This document shows, piece by piece, positions 27,781 to 36,365 of a stretch of DNA of 64,000 nucleotides. This DNA is from Gammaproteobacteria bacterium (GTDB lineage Bacteria; Pseudomonadota; Gammaproteobacteria; Pseudomonadales; Azotimanducaceae): the NCBI GenBank assembly GCA_021773565.1, contig JAJFJZ010000025.1:310001-374000 (forward strand), read 5' to 3'. How positions within the stretch are numbered: the first letter of the stretch is position 1; each line of letters begins with the position of its first letter. Below the pieces are notes generated by a model. The model saw only the letters and a program-made list of their open reading frames with translations, was not told where the DNA came from and ran no database searches. The translations under genes and the position numbers were made by a program.

Positions 27781-28293
27781 CTATTTGCAATGTCCGTATT
27801 CCACATAGATGGAATCACCGGACTGTTCGACGCGGCTATCATAAAAAGCCCATCCGCCAATTGAAGAGCGCGTAAAGCGCAGTGTGCCTGTGTTTATCAC
27901 GAGCATTTCTGAAGGCGGTGTGTTAACGCAGCTAACGCCCTGTTCCAGATCAGCCGCTACCGGGTTACATTGCAGCTCAATGCTCTCATCTTTGCTATCT
28001 GTCATTGTCAAAAATATTGTGTCTGGTGCATGGGTTTCACCCGTAAGCATTTTTTTGAACACCAGGTTTTCTTCCAGCCTGAATTTGCTGCGGGTAAATA
28101 ATGCCGCGCGGTAGCCTTCAGTACCCGCATCATTGTGAAAACCTCCGGTATCAACGGCATCACAATCAAGATTCCAGTTATCAAGGCCATAGACCACAGG
28201 AGACGCATAAATGCCAACCAGGCCTGCAAAAATGAAAAACGCAATTTTTGATCTTATGTTAGTAGAATTATTTGGGCGACTACCTTTTGGCAT
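27781..28293 (-). CDS. Exported or membrane-anchored protein of unknown function
   Basis: 170 residues with a basic start (MPKGSRPNN), one hydrophobic segment (about 17-35) that is a signal peptide or anchor, then a beta-rich domain with cysteines in NLDCDAVD, ELQCNPV, VSCVNTP and at the C-terminus GHCK. Four cysteines in an exported domain suggest two disulfides (inference). The stop is immediately adjacent to the stop of the small acidic protein gene. No family recognised. Confidence 0.7.
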   Translation of the reverse strand: MPKGSRPNNSTNIRSKIAFFIFAGLVGIYASPVVYGLDNWNLDCDAVDTGGFHNDAGTEGYRAALFTRSKFRLEENLVFKKMLTGETHAPDTIFLTMTDSKDESIELQCNPVAADLEQGVSCVNTPPSEMLVINTGTLRFTRSSIGGWAFYDSRVEQSGDSIYVEYGHCK

Positions 28294-28430
28294 GGTACCT
28301 GTCTCCTATCGGTGTGGCGTTCTGGAACACTATGAGTGTATTGAATAGCATCCTGGCTATGCAAGGGAGAACTAAAACGCTTAAGCAAATGTACAATTCG
28401 TTCAAGCTGCTACTGTGCGAGCCGACAAAG

Positions 28431-29912
28431 ATGCCGCACGCAAAATGGCAATTGTCTAGCAGCTGCATAATTCTATTTATTTGCAGTTTGTCCTTTGCAG
28501 CAGTCGAGGACAATGCATGGTGCAGGTACGAATCAGCCTATTTTGAACTCTCCACCGACCTGAAAGCCGAGCGCGCCCTGCATCTTCACAACTTTCTTGA
28601 ACAGTTCAGGGTGGCAGCCCAGGTCGCACTTGAACTACAGGACGAGCCACCTCTGGAACGTGTACAGATAATTGCTTTTCGGCGCCAGCGAGATTTCAAG
28701 ACACTCACAGGAACCAGCAAATACATTGGTTTTATGCAGCCATCACTCACACAGTCAATTCTTGTTCTGGGTACATCTAAACCCGGCGCGCTACGTAACC
28801 GGGTTGCTGCACACGAGTACGTACATTACCTGATGCGCAAAACCAGCCAGGACTTTCATCCCATGTGGTACGAAGAGGGGATGGCAGGGTATCTCTCCAC
28901 CCTTAAAATCGGCCGTAAGGGGATAGTATTGGGCGAGGTACCCGAAAACATGTTTAACAATATTGTTGGCCGTGACATTGATCTGGAACAACTGCTGTCC
29001 GAAAACTCCCAGTCCCGGTGGAGCCAGAGAAAGACCAGAAAATTTTATGAAGAAGCGTGGTTGCTGGTACACTATTTTAGACACGGCCCGCACACTCAGG
29101 ATCAGGTCAATAACTTTCTTCAACAAATAAATAATGGTGCGGATAACGAAACGGCTTTTCGGGAAAGTTTCAGCACCAACATCAGGAATATGGAAAAAGC
29201 GTTGGCAGTTTATGCCCGTAGAATCCGTCCCTTTCAACAATCTATCGCCTATACTCCGCCTGCTTCAACCCCACAACCAGATACTCGCTGCCTTAGTCCC
29301 TACGAAGTACGAGCCACTCTGGGCAGAGCCATGCAGGTGCACAATCCGGATTGGGCAATAAAACTACTCGTTAAACAATTGTCCCACCACCCGCAGGATC
29401 TATCGGCATTGACACACCTCTCGGAAATTTATGCATCCACTGGTGATTCCGACAAGGCGATCAGGCTTGCCGAAGCCACACTGGACAAATATCCCAACCA
29501 CCCATCCAGCCAGATTCAGCTGGCCAACATGATAGTAAGCACCTGTCTGGCAAAACGATCCGATGTTTGTTTTAAAAAACTGAAATTCGCGCAAAATCTC
29601 TATCGTAAAGCCCTGAGAAACACGCCAGAACGTATCGATGGCGTGTTTGGCATGGGAATGACGCAATTATTTATGGGTAGGCCCGGGGAAGCCATAAAGT
29701 ATTTTCAGGTCGCCTACCTGAGAGCGCCATGGGCACCGATACTCAATTTTTACCTGGGGGAAACCTATCGAGAAATAGGTGATGAACTGAACGCGCGCCT
29801 GTATCTTTCACGGGCAAATTACTGGGCAATTCAACCTGGCATCCAACAACTGTCCGCGCGCGCTTATGCACTACTACAAAACAAAAGCAGGTCAGGTCCA
29901 CCTTCACTATGA
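28431..29912 (+). CDS. Exported peptidase-MA-like metalloprotease with TPR repeats
   Basis: About 493 residues from the ATG at 28431, which directly begins a signal peptide (MPHAKWQ...LFICSLSFA). ATGs at 28332 and 28389 and an open frame back to 28272 exist, but the latter overlaps the divergent gene. A zinc site is visible: H-E-Y-V-H (28812-28826) and a downstream W-Y-E-E-G-M-A-G-Y-L-S, the gluzincin arrangement of the peptidase-MA/DUF1570-like family. The C-terminal half (from about base 29350) holds TPR-like helical repeats: A-L-T-H-L-S-E-I-Y-A-S-T-G-D-S-D-K-A and G-M-T-Q-L-F-M-G-R-P-G-E-A. Probably periplasmic; target unknown. Confidence 0.82.
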   Translation: MPHAKWQLSSSCIILFICSLSFAAVEDNAWCRYESAYFELSTDLKAERALHLHNFLEQFRVAAQVALELQDEPPLERVQIIAFRRQRDFKTLTGTSKYIGFMQPSLTQSILVLGTSKPGALRNRVAAHEYVHYLMRKTSQDFHPMWYEEGMAGYLSTLKIGRKGIVLGEVPENMFNNIVGRDIDLEQLLSENSQSRWSQRKTRKFYEEAWLLVHYFRHGPHTQDQVNNFLQQINNGADNETAFRESFSTNIRNMEKALAVYARRIRPFQQSIAYTPPASTPQPDTRCLSPYEVRATLGRAMQVHNPDWAIKLLVKQLSHHPQDLSALTHLSEIYASTGDSDKAIRLAEATLDKYPNHPSSQIQLANMIVSTCLAKRSDVCFKKLKFAQNLYRKALRNTPERIDGVFGMGMTQLFMGRPGEAIKYFQVAYLRAPWAPILNFYLGETYREIGDELNARLYLSRANYWAIQPGIQQLSARAYALLQNKSRSGPPSL

Positions 29913-29970
29913 GGAGAGGGGATAGGGTGAAAATGAACCCGACTGCTTCTATTTACAAGCCTACCGCTGT

Positions 29971-30405
29971 TTAATGCACTTCAACCTTGATGTTTCTGGG
30001 TAATACTTCTTCACGCTTTGCGATTTCCAGATACAACACACCGTTTTCAGAGCGTGCTGAAATTTGCGTCTCATTCGCATCCTCCGGCAATCTGAAACTA
30101 CGTGCAAATGCTCCATAACTGCGTTCTACACGGTGGGTCGTAGCCCGAGTTTCATCATCCTCAGCACGCTTTAATTTCCGCTCACCCGAAACCGTTAAAA
30201 CGCTGTCCTTCACATTTACATCAATATCTTCTGCCGCAACAGCGGGTACTTCCATCTCGATGGTATAACTGTTTCCAGTCTCCCGTATATCCACCAGGGG
30301 ATGCCAGGGGCTGGGTCGTTCCACGTGCTGGTAATTTGCCTGGTCCATGCCTTTACCAAACAATCCTTCAAACTCCCTGATTGGATTCCATCTGACAACG
30401 CTCAT
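29971..30405 (-). CDS. Small heat shock protein, Hsp20/alpha-crystallin family
   Basis: 144 residues. A short N-terminal arm (MSVVRWNPIREFEGLF) leads to an alpha-crystallin domain (about 45-135: Y-T-I-E-M-E-V-P-A-V, D-I-D-V-N-V-K-D-S-V-L-T-V-S-G-E-R, R-S-F-R-L-P-E-D-A, E-N-G-V-L-Y-L-E-I-A-K), and the tail ends N-I-K-V-E-V-H, supplying the I-x-V anchor that docks into neighbouring subunits. It is an ATP-independent chaperone holding unfolded proteins in the cytoplasm. AGGAGA precedes the ATG by six bases. The upstream region has several palindromes (30441-30476). Confidence 0.95.
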   Translation of the reverse strand: MSVVRWNPIREFEGLFGKGMDQANYQHVERPSPWHPLVDIRETGNSYTIEMEVPAVAAEDIDVNVKDSVLTVSGERKLKRAEDDETRATTHRVERSYGAFARSFRLPEDANETQISARSENGVLYLEIAKREEVLPRNIKVEVH

Positions 30406-30440
30406 CTCATTTCTCCTGAAAGTTTCAACTTATTGATATC

Positions 30441-30476
30441 AAGGCCACTGGCCTTTCCATACCCTAAATGTAGGGT
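30441..30476 (-). promoter_or_regulatory. Palindromes in the hsp20 leader/promoter
   Basis: Two perfect inverted repeats lie 36-71 bases before the hsp20 start: AAGGCCA-C-TGGCCTT (30441-30455) and ACCCTA-AATG-TAGGGT (30461-30476). A further AAGGCCTT lies at 30493-30500. On the hsp20 strand CCCTACATTTA resembles a heat-shock sigma -10 element (CCCCATNTA), about 14 bases after CTTTAAA. They may be operator sites or, if transcribed, hairpins of a temperature-sensitive leader. This is a candidate only. Confidence 0.35.
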
Positions 30477-30626
30477 CGGTAATTGTTTTTTAAAGGCCTT
30501 GAAAAACAAAAATAAATCCCCAAAGACAGCGTTTTTATCTGCATTTAGTGAACGAGTACGTTATAAATACCCACTGTTCAATCTTCTGCCGCGCTCGGGA
30601 GACACACAAACTATCTGGTAGCTACA

Positions 30627-32162
30627 ATGAAACTTAATCGACGAACTTTTCTGGCATCCGGCGCCGGACTTGCACTGGGTTCCTGCGCCAGCAAATCCCG
30701 TAACCATTCTCAAAACAGTGCAGGTTTTAATACCTTTCAGCACGGTGTAGCTAGCGGTGACCCACTTTCAGACCGCGTAATACTATGGACTCGAATTACA
30801 CCTGAACGTGCCGACATACAAAATGTAGAGGTTTCATGGCATGTTTATGCCGACGCACAAGGTCGTCGCCTGGTTAAACAGGGCAAGGTAGTAACGGGAA
30901 CTGCACGAGATTTTACCGTAAAACTGGATGCAAGGGGTTTGCGGCCGGGGCAGGATTATTATTACCGGTTTAGCGCACTGGGACACAGCTCTGGTATGGG
31001 GCGCACCCGAACACTGAGTGACAGCTCTCCTGATGAATTAAATCTGGCGGTATTGTCCTGCGCGAATTATATCTACGGACATTTTAACGTTTACGAGGCC
31101 GTGGCAAAAATTGAAGATCTGGATGCTGTACTATTTCTGGGAGACTATCTTTATGAATATGCCAATAGCCCCGCCAATAAAACACCCAAAATAAGAAAGC
31201 ATCTGCCTGACCATGAAATTACTGTGCTGGGTGATTACCGCCAGCGCCATGCACAATATAAGACGGATACACAATTACAGGCTGCACACGCACGCCACCC
31301 CTTTATTACCGTATGGGATGACCATGAAAGTGCCAACAACAGCTGGGAAACAGGGGCACAAAACCACAATCCTGAACTGGATGAAGGTACCTGGATAGCG
31401 CGCAAACGCGCCGCCATTAGAGCCTATTTTGAGTGGATGCCGATTCGAGCCTTTCCGGAAGAACCCGCTTCCCGTATCTATCGCAGTTTTGCATTTGGAG
31501 ACCTTGTCGACCTGATGATGCTGGATACTCGCCTGGAAGGCCGTAAGCAACAAGCGCCCGCAGATACAAACAACGAAACTCTTAAGGAGCCGTCCAGAAG
31601 AATAATCAGTGACCAACAATCCAACTGGCTGGAAGATCAGTTGGTAGCTTCCCAGCAACGCAATACCCGCTGGCGATTAATAGGCCAACAGGTCATGTTT
31701 GGACAACTCATCGTGGACAACAAGGTTCTCAACATGGACCAGTGGGACGGCTATCCCGGCAGCCGTACTAAAGTGCTGAACATGATAGAAAAAAACCACA
31801 TCGACAATGTGGCAATCCTGACGGGCGACATCCACAGCTCATGGGCAATGGATATTTCGCGAAACCCATTTGCAGATAATCCGAAATCCCTGGCGGTAGA
31901 ATTTGTTTCCCCGTCAGTTACCTCGCCGGCTGTCACAGATCCCGTGGAGGCAAAAGAGCGCGCTGAGGGAATCATGCAGGCCTTACCGCACCTGCACTTT
32001 GTAGACTTGAACCTGCACGGCTATATTTCCATATCCGTAAACAGGGCACGTATCAAATCGAGCTGGAATTTTGTCGACACCGTTCTTTCAAAAAACTACA
32101 AAGAACATACCGCCGCAACGCTTATTTGTGACTCTGGCAGCGCTCGACTTCGGCAAGCCTGA
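30627..32162 (+). CDS. phoD: PhoD-family alkaline phosphatase/phosphodiesterase (Tat exported)
   Basis: 511 residues. The N-terminus N-R-R-T-F-L-A-S-G-A-G-L-A-L-G-S-C is a twin-arginine signal with a possible lipobox cysteine. The PhoD domain follows: F-Q-H-G-V-A-S-G-D-P-L-S-D-R-V-I-L-W-T-R, the metal-binding F-L-G-D-Y-L-Y-E-Y, W-D-D-H-E-S-A-N-N, and I-L-T-G-D-I-H-S-S-W. It hydrolyses phosphomonoesters or diesters in the periplasm using Fe3+/Ca2+, a phosphate-scavenging role. No Pho-box was recognised. Its 3' end overlaps the convergent adenine deaminase gene by 41 bases. Confidence 0.93.
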   Translation: MKLNRRTFLASGAGLALGSCASKSRNHSQNSAGFNTFQHGVASGDPLSDRVILWTRITPERADIQNVEVSWHVYADAQGRRLVKQGKVVTGTARDFTVKLDARGLRPGQDYYYRFSALGHSSGMGRTRTLSDSSPDELNLAVLSCANYIYGHFNVYEAVAKIEDLDAVLFLGDYLYEYANSPANKTPKIRKHLPDHEITVLGDYRQRHAQYKTDTQLQAAHARHPFITVWDDHESANNSWETGAQNHNPELDEGTWIARKRAAIRAYFEWMPIRAFPEEPASRIYRSFAFGDLVDLMMLDTRLEGRKQQAPADTNNETLKEPSRRIISDQQSNWLEDQLVASQQRNTRWRLIGQQVMFGQLIVDNKVLNMDQWDGYPGSRTKVLNMIEKNHIDNVAILTGDIHSSWAMDISRNPFADNPKSLAVEFVSPSVTSPAVTDPVEAKERAEGIMQALPHLHFVDLNLHGYISISVNRARIKSSWNFVDTVLSKNYKEHTAATLICDSGSARLRQA

Positions 32163-33135
32163 GAGCGATTTCGGTACTCGACAGGAATGATGCTTTAAAA
32201 CTGTTTTGCGCAAGTACTGACATCTGTGATGCATTCAGCTTTAGTGCTTGTGCTATGCGTAGATAGTTCTCATTAAGATACCCGCCAAAATAGGCAGGGT
32301 CATCAGAGTTGATGGTGACCAGCAACCCGGCATCCAGCATGGTTTTAAGTGGGTGATTTTCAAGACTGTCCACCACCCCAAGGCTAAGGTTTGACAGGGG
32401 GCAAACTGTAAGCGGGATTTTTGATTTAACCAGCGCTTGGACCAATCCGGAATCTTCCAACGCCCGGTTACCATGATCAATTCGAGCAACCTCTAATAAC
32501 TGCAAGGCCTGCCAAACATATTCCGGCGGTCCCTCTTCGCCGGCATGTGCAACTTTTTTAAGACCCAGCGCGTGAGCTGCGGCAAACACACGTTCAAATT
32601 TTTCTGGTGGGTGTCCCAACTCCGAGGAATCCAGCCCAACTCCGTGGATCAGATGCAGGTACGGCAGCGCTTCATCAAGGCTTGCAAAAGCACGCTCTTC
32701 ACTCAGATGTCTCAAAAAACACATAATCAACCGGGAACTGATGGAATACTTATCCCGGGCGTCCTGCAAAGCCCTGCTAATGCCAGCCACTACACTTTCA
32801 AATCCTACACCCCTGTCGGTATGTGCCTGGGGATCAAAAAATATTTCGCAGTGCACAACATTATTACTACGGCACTGTTCTATATATGCCCAGGTCAGAT
32901 CATAAAAGTCCTGCTCATGAAGCAATACCGCCATGCCCTGATAATAAATATCCAAAAACTCCTGCAGATTGGAAAATCTGTAGGCACTACGAATCTCTTC
33001 CACGGAATCATAGGTAAGGGACACGCCATTGCGTTGCGCAAGCCGGAACATCAGCTCCGGCTCCAGGCTGCCTTCAATGTGCAAGTGTAGTTCAGCCTTC
33101 GGCAGGCGCTGTACAAATTCAGCAATTGTGGACAT
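32122..33135 (-). CDS. Adenine deaminase of the adenosine-deaminase family
   Basis: 337 residues of the metal-dependent ADA fold. Metal ligands H17-L-H19 are in KAELHLHIEG; V-A-H-A-G-E-E-G holds the catalytic Glu, I-D-H-G-N-R the third histidine region, and N-S-D-D-P-A-Y-F-G-G the final aspartates. The sequence V-G-L-D-S-S-E-L-G-H-P-P-E-K-F resembles the Pseudomonas PA0148 type, shown to prefer adenine over adenosine, which is why adenine deaminase is favoured. Converts adenine to hypoxanthine and ammonia in purine salvage. It lies six bases before ggt's end on the same strand. Confidence 0.9.
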   Translation of the reverse strand: MSTIAEFVQRLPKAELHLHIEGSLEPELMFRLAQRNGVSLTYDSVEEIRSAYRFSNLQEFLDIYYQGMAVLLHEQDFYDLTWAYIEQCRSNNVVHCEIFFDPQAHTDRGVGFESVVAGISRALQDARDKYSISSRLIMCFLRHLSEERAFASLDEALPYLHLIHGVGLDSSELGHPPEKFERVFAAAHALGLKKVAHAGEEGPPEYVWQALQLLEVARIDHGNRALEDSGLVQALVKSKIPLTVCPLSNLSLGVVDSLENHPLKTMLDAGLLVTINSDDPAYFGGYLNENYLRIAQALKLNASQMSVLAQNSFKASFLSSTEIALRLAEVERCQSHK

Positions 33136-33140
33136 TCGAT

Positions 33141-34844
33141 CTAAAAGCCCGCCGCACCGCCATCGTTTCGCGGATCACTCTTGCCTTGCAATTCTTCACC
33201 TACATACATAATGGAATTTGCGTCACCGATACCCCCACCAAATACCCAGGCAGACATTTGTTGGTGGCCCTTGTCTTGCAGTATCCTCACGGTGTCTGGA
33301 GACAAACCACGGTTTTCATAGATCACACGATCCGGCTGCCATTGATGATGAAACCGCGGTGCGGCCACAGCGTCCGCGACATTCATCGCGTGATCAATGA
33401 CATTAACAATCACCTGAAATACCGTTGTTATAATAGTGCTTCCCCCTGGTGATCCTGTTACCAAAAGCGGCTTGCCATCTTTGGTAACAATAGTGGGAGA
33501 CATGGAACTTAGCATGCGCTTGCCAGGTTGGATGGCATTAGCCTCGCCGCCAATCAATCCAAAGGAATTTGGAGTGTTGGGCTTTGACGAAAAATCATCC
33601 ATCTCATTATTCAACAAAAACCCGGTGCCCGTAGCAATCATTTTTATCCCGTAGGAAAGATTCAGGGTGGTGGTATACGCCACCATATTTCCGGCAATAT
33701 CCATCGATGAAAGATGCGTGGTCTCCATACTTTCCTTGTCAAAGTTGCCAGGGTCTATTTCCGTACTTCGATTGGCACGCGCAGGGTTAAAATCTGCAAA
33801 ACGTTTTTTTGCATAGTCTTTAGAGGCCAGCATCGCCATGGGTACTTCATAATAGTCCGGGTCTCCCAGATGCCGTGCACGATCAGCATAAGCACGACGC
33901 TCTGCCTCAATCATCTTATGTACATTGCTGGCTGAACCGAAACCGGCCGCACCAATATCGTAAGGCTCCAGCATATTCAACATCTGAACAACCAGTACGC
34001 CGCCCGAAGAAGGTGGCGCCATTCCATAAATATCATGACCCCGATAGGTTCCATGTACCGGCTCACGCCATACAGACTGGTAGTCTACGAGATCCTGGTG
34101 GGTGATTATCCCGTTGTTAGCTTTCATTTCCGCTACCAGCAAATCTGCTGTTTTACCTTTATAAAAACCATCGCGTCCCTGTTCAGCAATTCGCACCAGC
34201 GTTTTTGCCAGATCCGGCTGCTTCCAAACGTCGCCCTCCTGAAGCGGCGTACCATTGTCGCGAGTGAATTTTTTAAACGTTGCGGGGTGTTTACTGAAAG
34301 CCTCCAGTCGGCGCTTAAATGCCGCCGCCAGATCGAAGCTGAGTGGAAATCCGTCTCTGGCAAGCGCAATCGCCGGGGCCAACACCTTTTCTCGTTCGAG
34401 ATCACCATGCGCATCCAGCACATCCAGTAAACCGGCAACAGAGCCAGGGACGCCTGTAGCCAGGTGAGTGTCGGTAGAAAGCCCCTTTACAACATCGCCC
34501 TGAGCGTCTAAATACATATCGCGGTGCGCAGCGGCAGGCGCTTTCTCACGATGGTCATTAGTGACAATATTTCCATTGGCCAATCGTATGACCATAAGCC
34601 CGCCCCCGCCAAGATTACCCGCGGAGGGATGGGTAACGGCCAACGCGAACGCTGTGGCTACCGCACCATCAATGGCATTCCCACCCGCCTTCATAACTTC
34701 TACACCGGCCCGGGATGCAATCATTGAACGGGACGCAACCATTCCATTGGAGCCGTGAATCGCACCCGTGGTTGCCGCATTCAATTGCATGGATACTGCA
34801 ACGCCAAAAAGCGACAATACAAGAACATGCACTAGCCGAAACAT
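33141..34844 (-). CDS. ggt: Gamma-glutamyltransferase precursor
   Basis: About 567 residues from an ATG at 34844 that begins a typical signal peptide (MFRLVHVLVLSLFGVAVSMQLNA). ATGs at 34925 and 34952 would add an unusual extension of up to 36 residues. The Ntn-hydrolase self-cleavage site is before the first Thr of ETTHLSSMD (near base 33720), giving large and small subunits. Other landmarks: G-A-I-H-G-S-N-G-M-V-A-S, G-N-L-G-G-G-G-L-M-V-I, M-L-S-S-M-S-P-T-I-V, and G-S-P-G-G-S-T-I-I-T-T-V-F-Q. The periplasmic enzyme breaks down glutathione and gamma-glutamyl peptides. Same strand as adenine deaminase, five bases apart. Confidence 0.94.
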   Translation of the reverse strand: MFRLVHVLVLSLFGVAVSMQLNAATTGAIHGSNGMVASRSMIASRAGVEVMKAGGNAIDGAVATAFALAVTHPSAGNLGGGGLMVIRLANGNIVTNDHREKAPAAAHRDMYLDAQGDVVKGLSTDTHLATGVPGSVAGLLDVLDAHGDLEREKVLAPAIALARDGFPLSFDLAAAFKRRLEAFSKHPATFKKFTRDNGTPLQEGDVWKQPDLAKTLVRIAEQGRDGFYKGKTADLLVAEMKANNGIITHQDLVDYQSVWREPVHGTYRGHDIYGMAPPSSGGVLVVQMLNMLEPYDIGAAGFGSASNVHKMIEAERRAYADRARHLGDPDYYEVPMAMLASKDYAKKRFADFNPARANRSTEIDPGNFDKESMETTHLSSMDIAGNMVAYTTTLNLSYGIKMIATGTGFLLNNEMDDFSSKPNTPNSFGLIGGEANAIQPGKRMLSSMSPTIVTKDGKPLLVTGSPGGSTIITTVFQVIVNVIDHAMNVADAVAAPRFHHQWQPDRVIYENRGLSPDTVRILQDKGHQQMSAWVFGGGIGDANSIMYVGEELQGKSDPRNDGGAAGF

Positions 34845-34989
34845 TTCGCGATGCTTTTTGGTCGCAAAAGTAGAAAAAAGCTGTGGCACTGCAGACGCAT
34901 ACAGCGCTGAAAATGTTTTATTCATATAATTACCAATATAGAAGACCATCAATTACTCTGATTCTGACCAACAACAGGGGCTACGGCAA

Positions 34990-36231
34990 GTGACGCAACA
35001 AAATCCGACGATAAGTGCGCTGCAATTGCGCCGTCTGGCACTTTCCACGCAGGGATTATTGGGCCGAAATGGATTTGGCACTAAAACTACCGGCGTACTT
35101 AAGGCAATTGAGCATCTTGGTTACATTCAAATCGACACAATCTCAGTTGTAGAACGCGCGCACCACCATGTTTTGTGGTCAAGAGTTCCCGGTTATCAGG
35201 TTAGTGACCTGGATAAACTGGTTAAAAAAAGGCGGATTTTTGAGTATTGGGCACACGCCGCTGCCTATTTACCCATGAAAGATTTTCGCTACACCCTGCC
35301 TCGAAAAAACGCCATAAAAGGCGGCGAAGTACACTGGTACCGCAGTCTGGATAAAAAATTGATGGGCAACACACTCGACCGAATACGAGACGAAGGTCCA
35401 CTGCGCGCTCGGGATTTTGAGCACACCCGTAAATCAAACGCCCAGGGCTGGTGGGACTGGAAGCCCGCCAAGCGTGCGCTGGAACAACTTTTTATGCAGG
35501 GCGATCTGATGGCTGTAGAGCGCATTGGATTTCAGAAAGTATATGACCTGACAGAACGGGTACTGCCTGATGATGTAAATACCAAAGAACCAACGCTGGA
35601 CGAATATGCCCGATTTCTGGTGGACAGTTATTTGCGGGCAAATGGGTTCGCAACGCTCAAGGCAATTTCATACCTGCGGCGCAGTGCCGAGTTACGCAAA
35701 GCCATAACACGTGTAGTTGCTCAGGATCTGGAAGAAGGCAAACTCATTGACCTGGGTTCTTTGGGTAGATCCGGCGAGAAATCATCAGGGCCGTCCAGGA
35801 CAGAGCGCTTTTTTATCCAGGAGACCCTGGCTAGCGCAAAACCAATATCCAAACCACGCCCCGTGTTAAAACTGTTATCCCCCTTTGATAACTTACTTAT
35901 TCAACGGGATCGAGCGCTAAATGTGCACGAATTTGACTACCAGATAGAGTGTTACGTGCCTGCTGCAAAGCGTACATATGGCTACTTTTGCCTGCCACTT
36001 TTGTATGGTGATAGATTGGTGGGACGCGTGGATTGCAAAGCGCACCGAAAGCACTCCCAGCTAGAAATCATTAATCTCGTGGTTGATGCCTCACTGGGTT
36101 TGGAGCAGGTACTACCCGTTTTCAGGCAAGGCCTGAAAGCATTCGCGGACTTTAACGCCTGTACATCGATAAAAATCAGCAAGGTATCCCCGGCAATCTG
36201 GAGAAAACCCATTGCCAGTCTTTTTGACTAA
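34990..36231 (+). CDS. ycaQ: YcaQ-type DNA glycosylase (HTH_42 winged-helix family)
   Basis: 413 residues, the length of E. coli YcaQ (about 410). The catalytic QxD motif is Q47-I-D49 in LGYIQIDTIS. Other conserved blocks: F-E-Y-W-A-H-A-A-A-Y-L-P, G-P-L-R-A-R-D-F-E-H, G-W-W-D-W-K-P-A-K-R-A-L-E, L-S-P-F-D-N-L-L-I-Q-R-D-R, and K-R-T-Y-G-Y-F-C-L-P-L-L. Family members unhook interstrand DNA crosslinks by base excision; three tandem winged helices are expected. The start is GTG. It is divergent from ggt with 145 bases between the chosen starts. Confidence 0.93.
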   Translation: MTQQNPTISALQLRRLALSTQGLLGRNGFGTKTTGVLKAIEHLGYIQIDTISVVERAHHHVLWSRVPGYQVSDLDKLVKKRRIFEYWAHAAAYLPMKDFRYTLPRKNAIKGGEVHWYRSLDKKLMGNTLDRIRDEGPLRARDFEHTRKSNAQGWWDWKPAKRALEQLFMQGDLMAVERIGFQKVYDLTERVLPDDVNTKEPTLDEYARFLVDSYLRANGFATLKAISYLRRSAELRKAITRVVAQDLEEGKLIDLGSLGRSGEKSSGPSRTERFFIQETLASAKPISKPRPVLKLLSPFDNLLIQRDRALNVHEFDYQIECYVPAAKRTYGYFCLPLLYGDRLVGRVDCKAHRKHSQLEIINLVVDASLGLEQVLPVFRQGLKAFADFNACTSIKISKVSPAIWRKPIASLFD

Positions 36232-36279
36232 AGCACTTAACTGAAAACGACAACATAGCGCGTCCTACTCGTCTCATGG

Positions 36280-36317
36280 TTCAGTTTCAGTTTAGTTTCA
36301 GTTCAAGCTCTGTTCAG
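36280..36317 (+). promoter_or_regulatory. TTCAG direct repeats, candidate response-regulator binding array
   Basis: TTCAG or one-mismatch variants occur at 36280, 36286, 36291 (TTTAG), 36297, 36302 (TTCAA) and 36313. Pairs 36280/36291, 36286/36297 and 36302/36313 are each 11 bases apart, one DNA turn, the layout used by OmpR/PhoB-family regulators. A TCTAAT box follows at about 36327-36332 and the gene start is at 36366. No such regulator gene is adjacent. Confidence 0.5.
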
Positions 36318-36365
36318 GCTCATTGTTCTAATCTGCGTTCACTGTCAATCAACGAGGACGTAGAG

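Noticed and set aside
28272-28430. N-terminal extension of the peptidase-MA gene back to 28272
   Set aside because: It overlaps the divergent gene starting at 28293, encodes no family-like sequence, and the signal peptide begins only at 28431.
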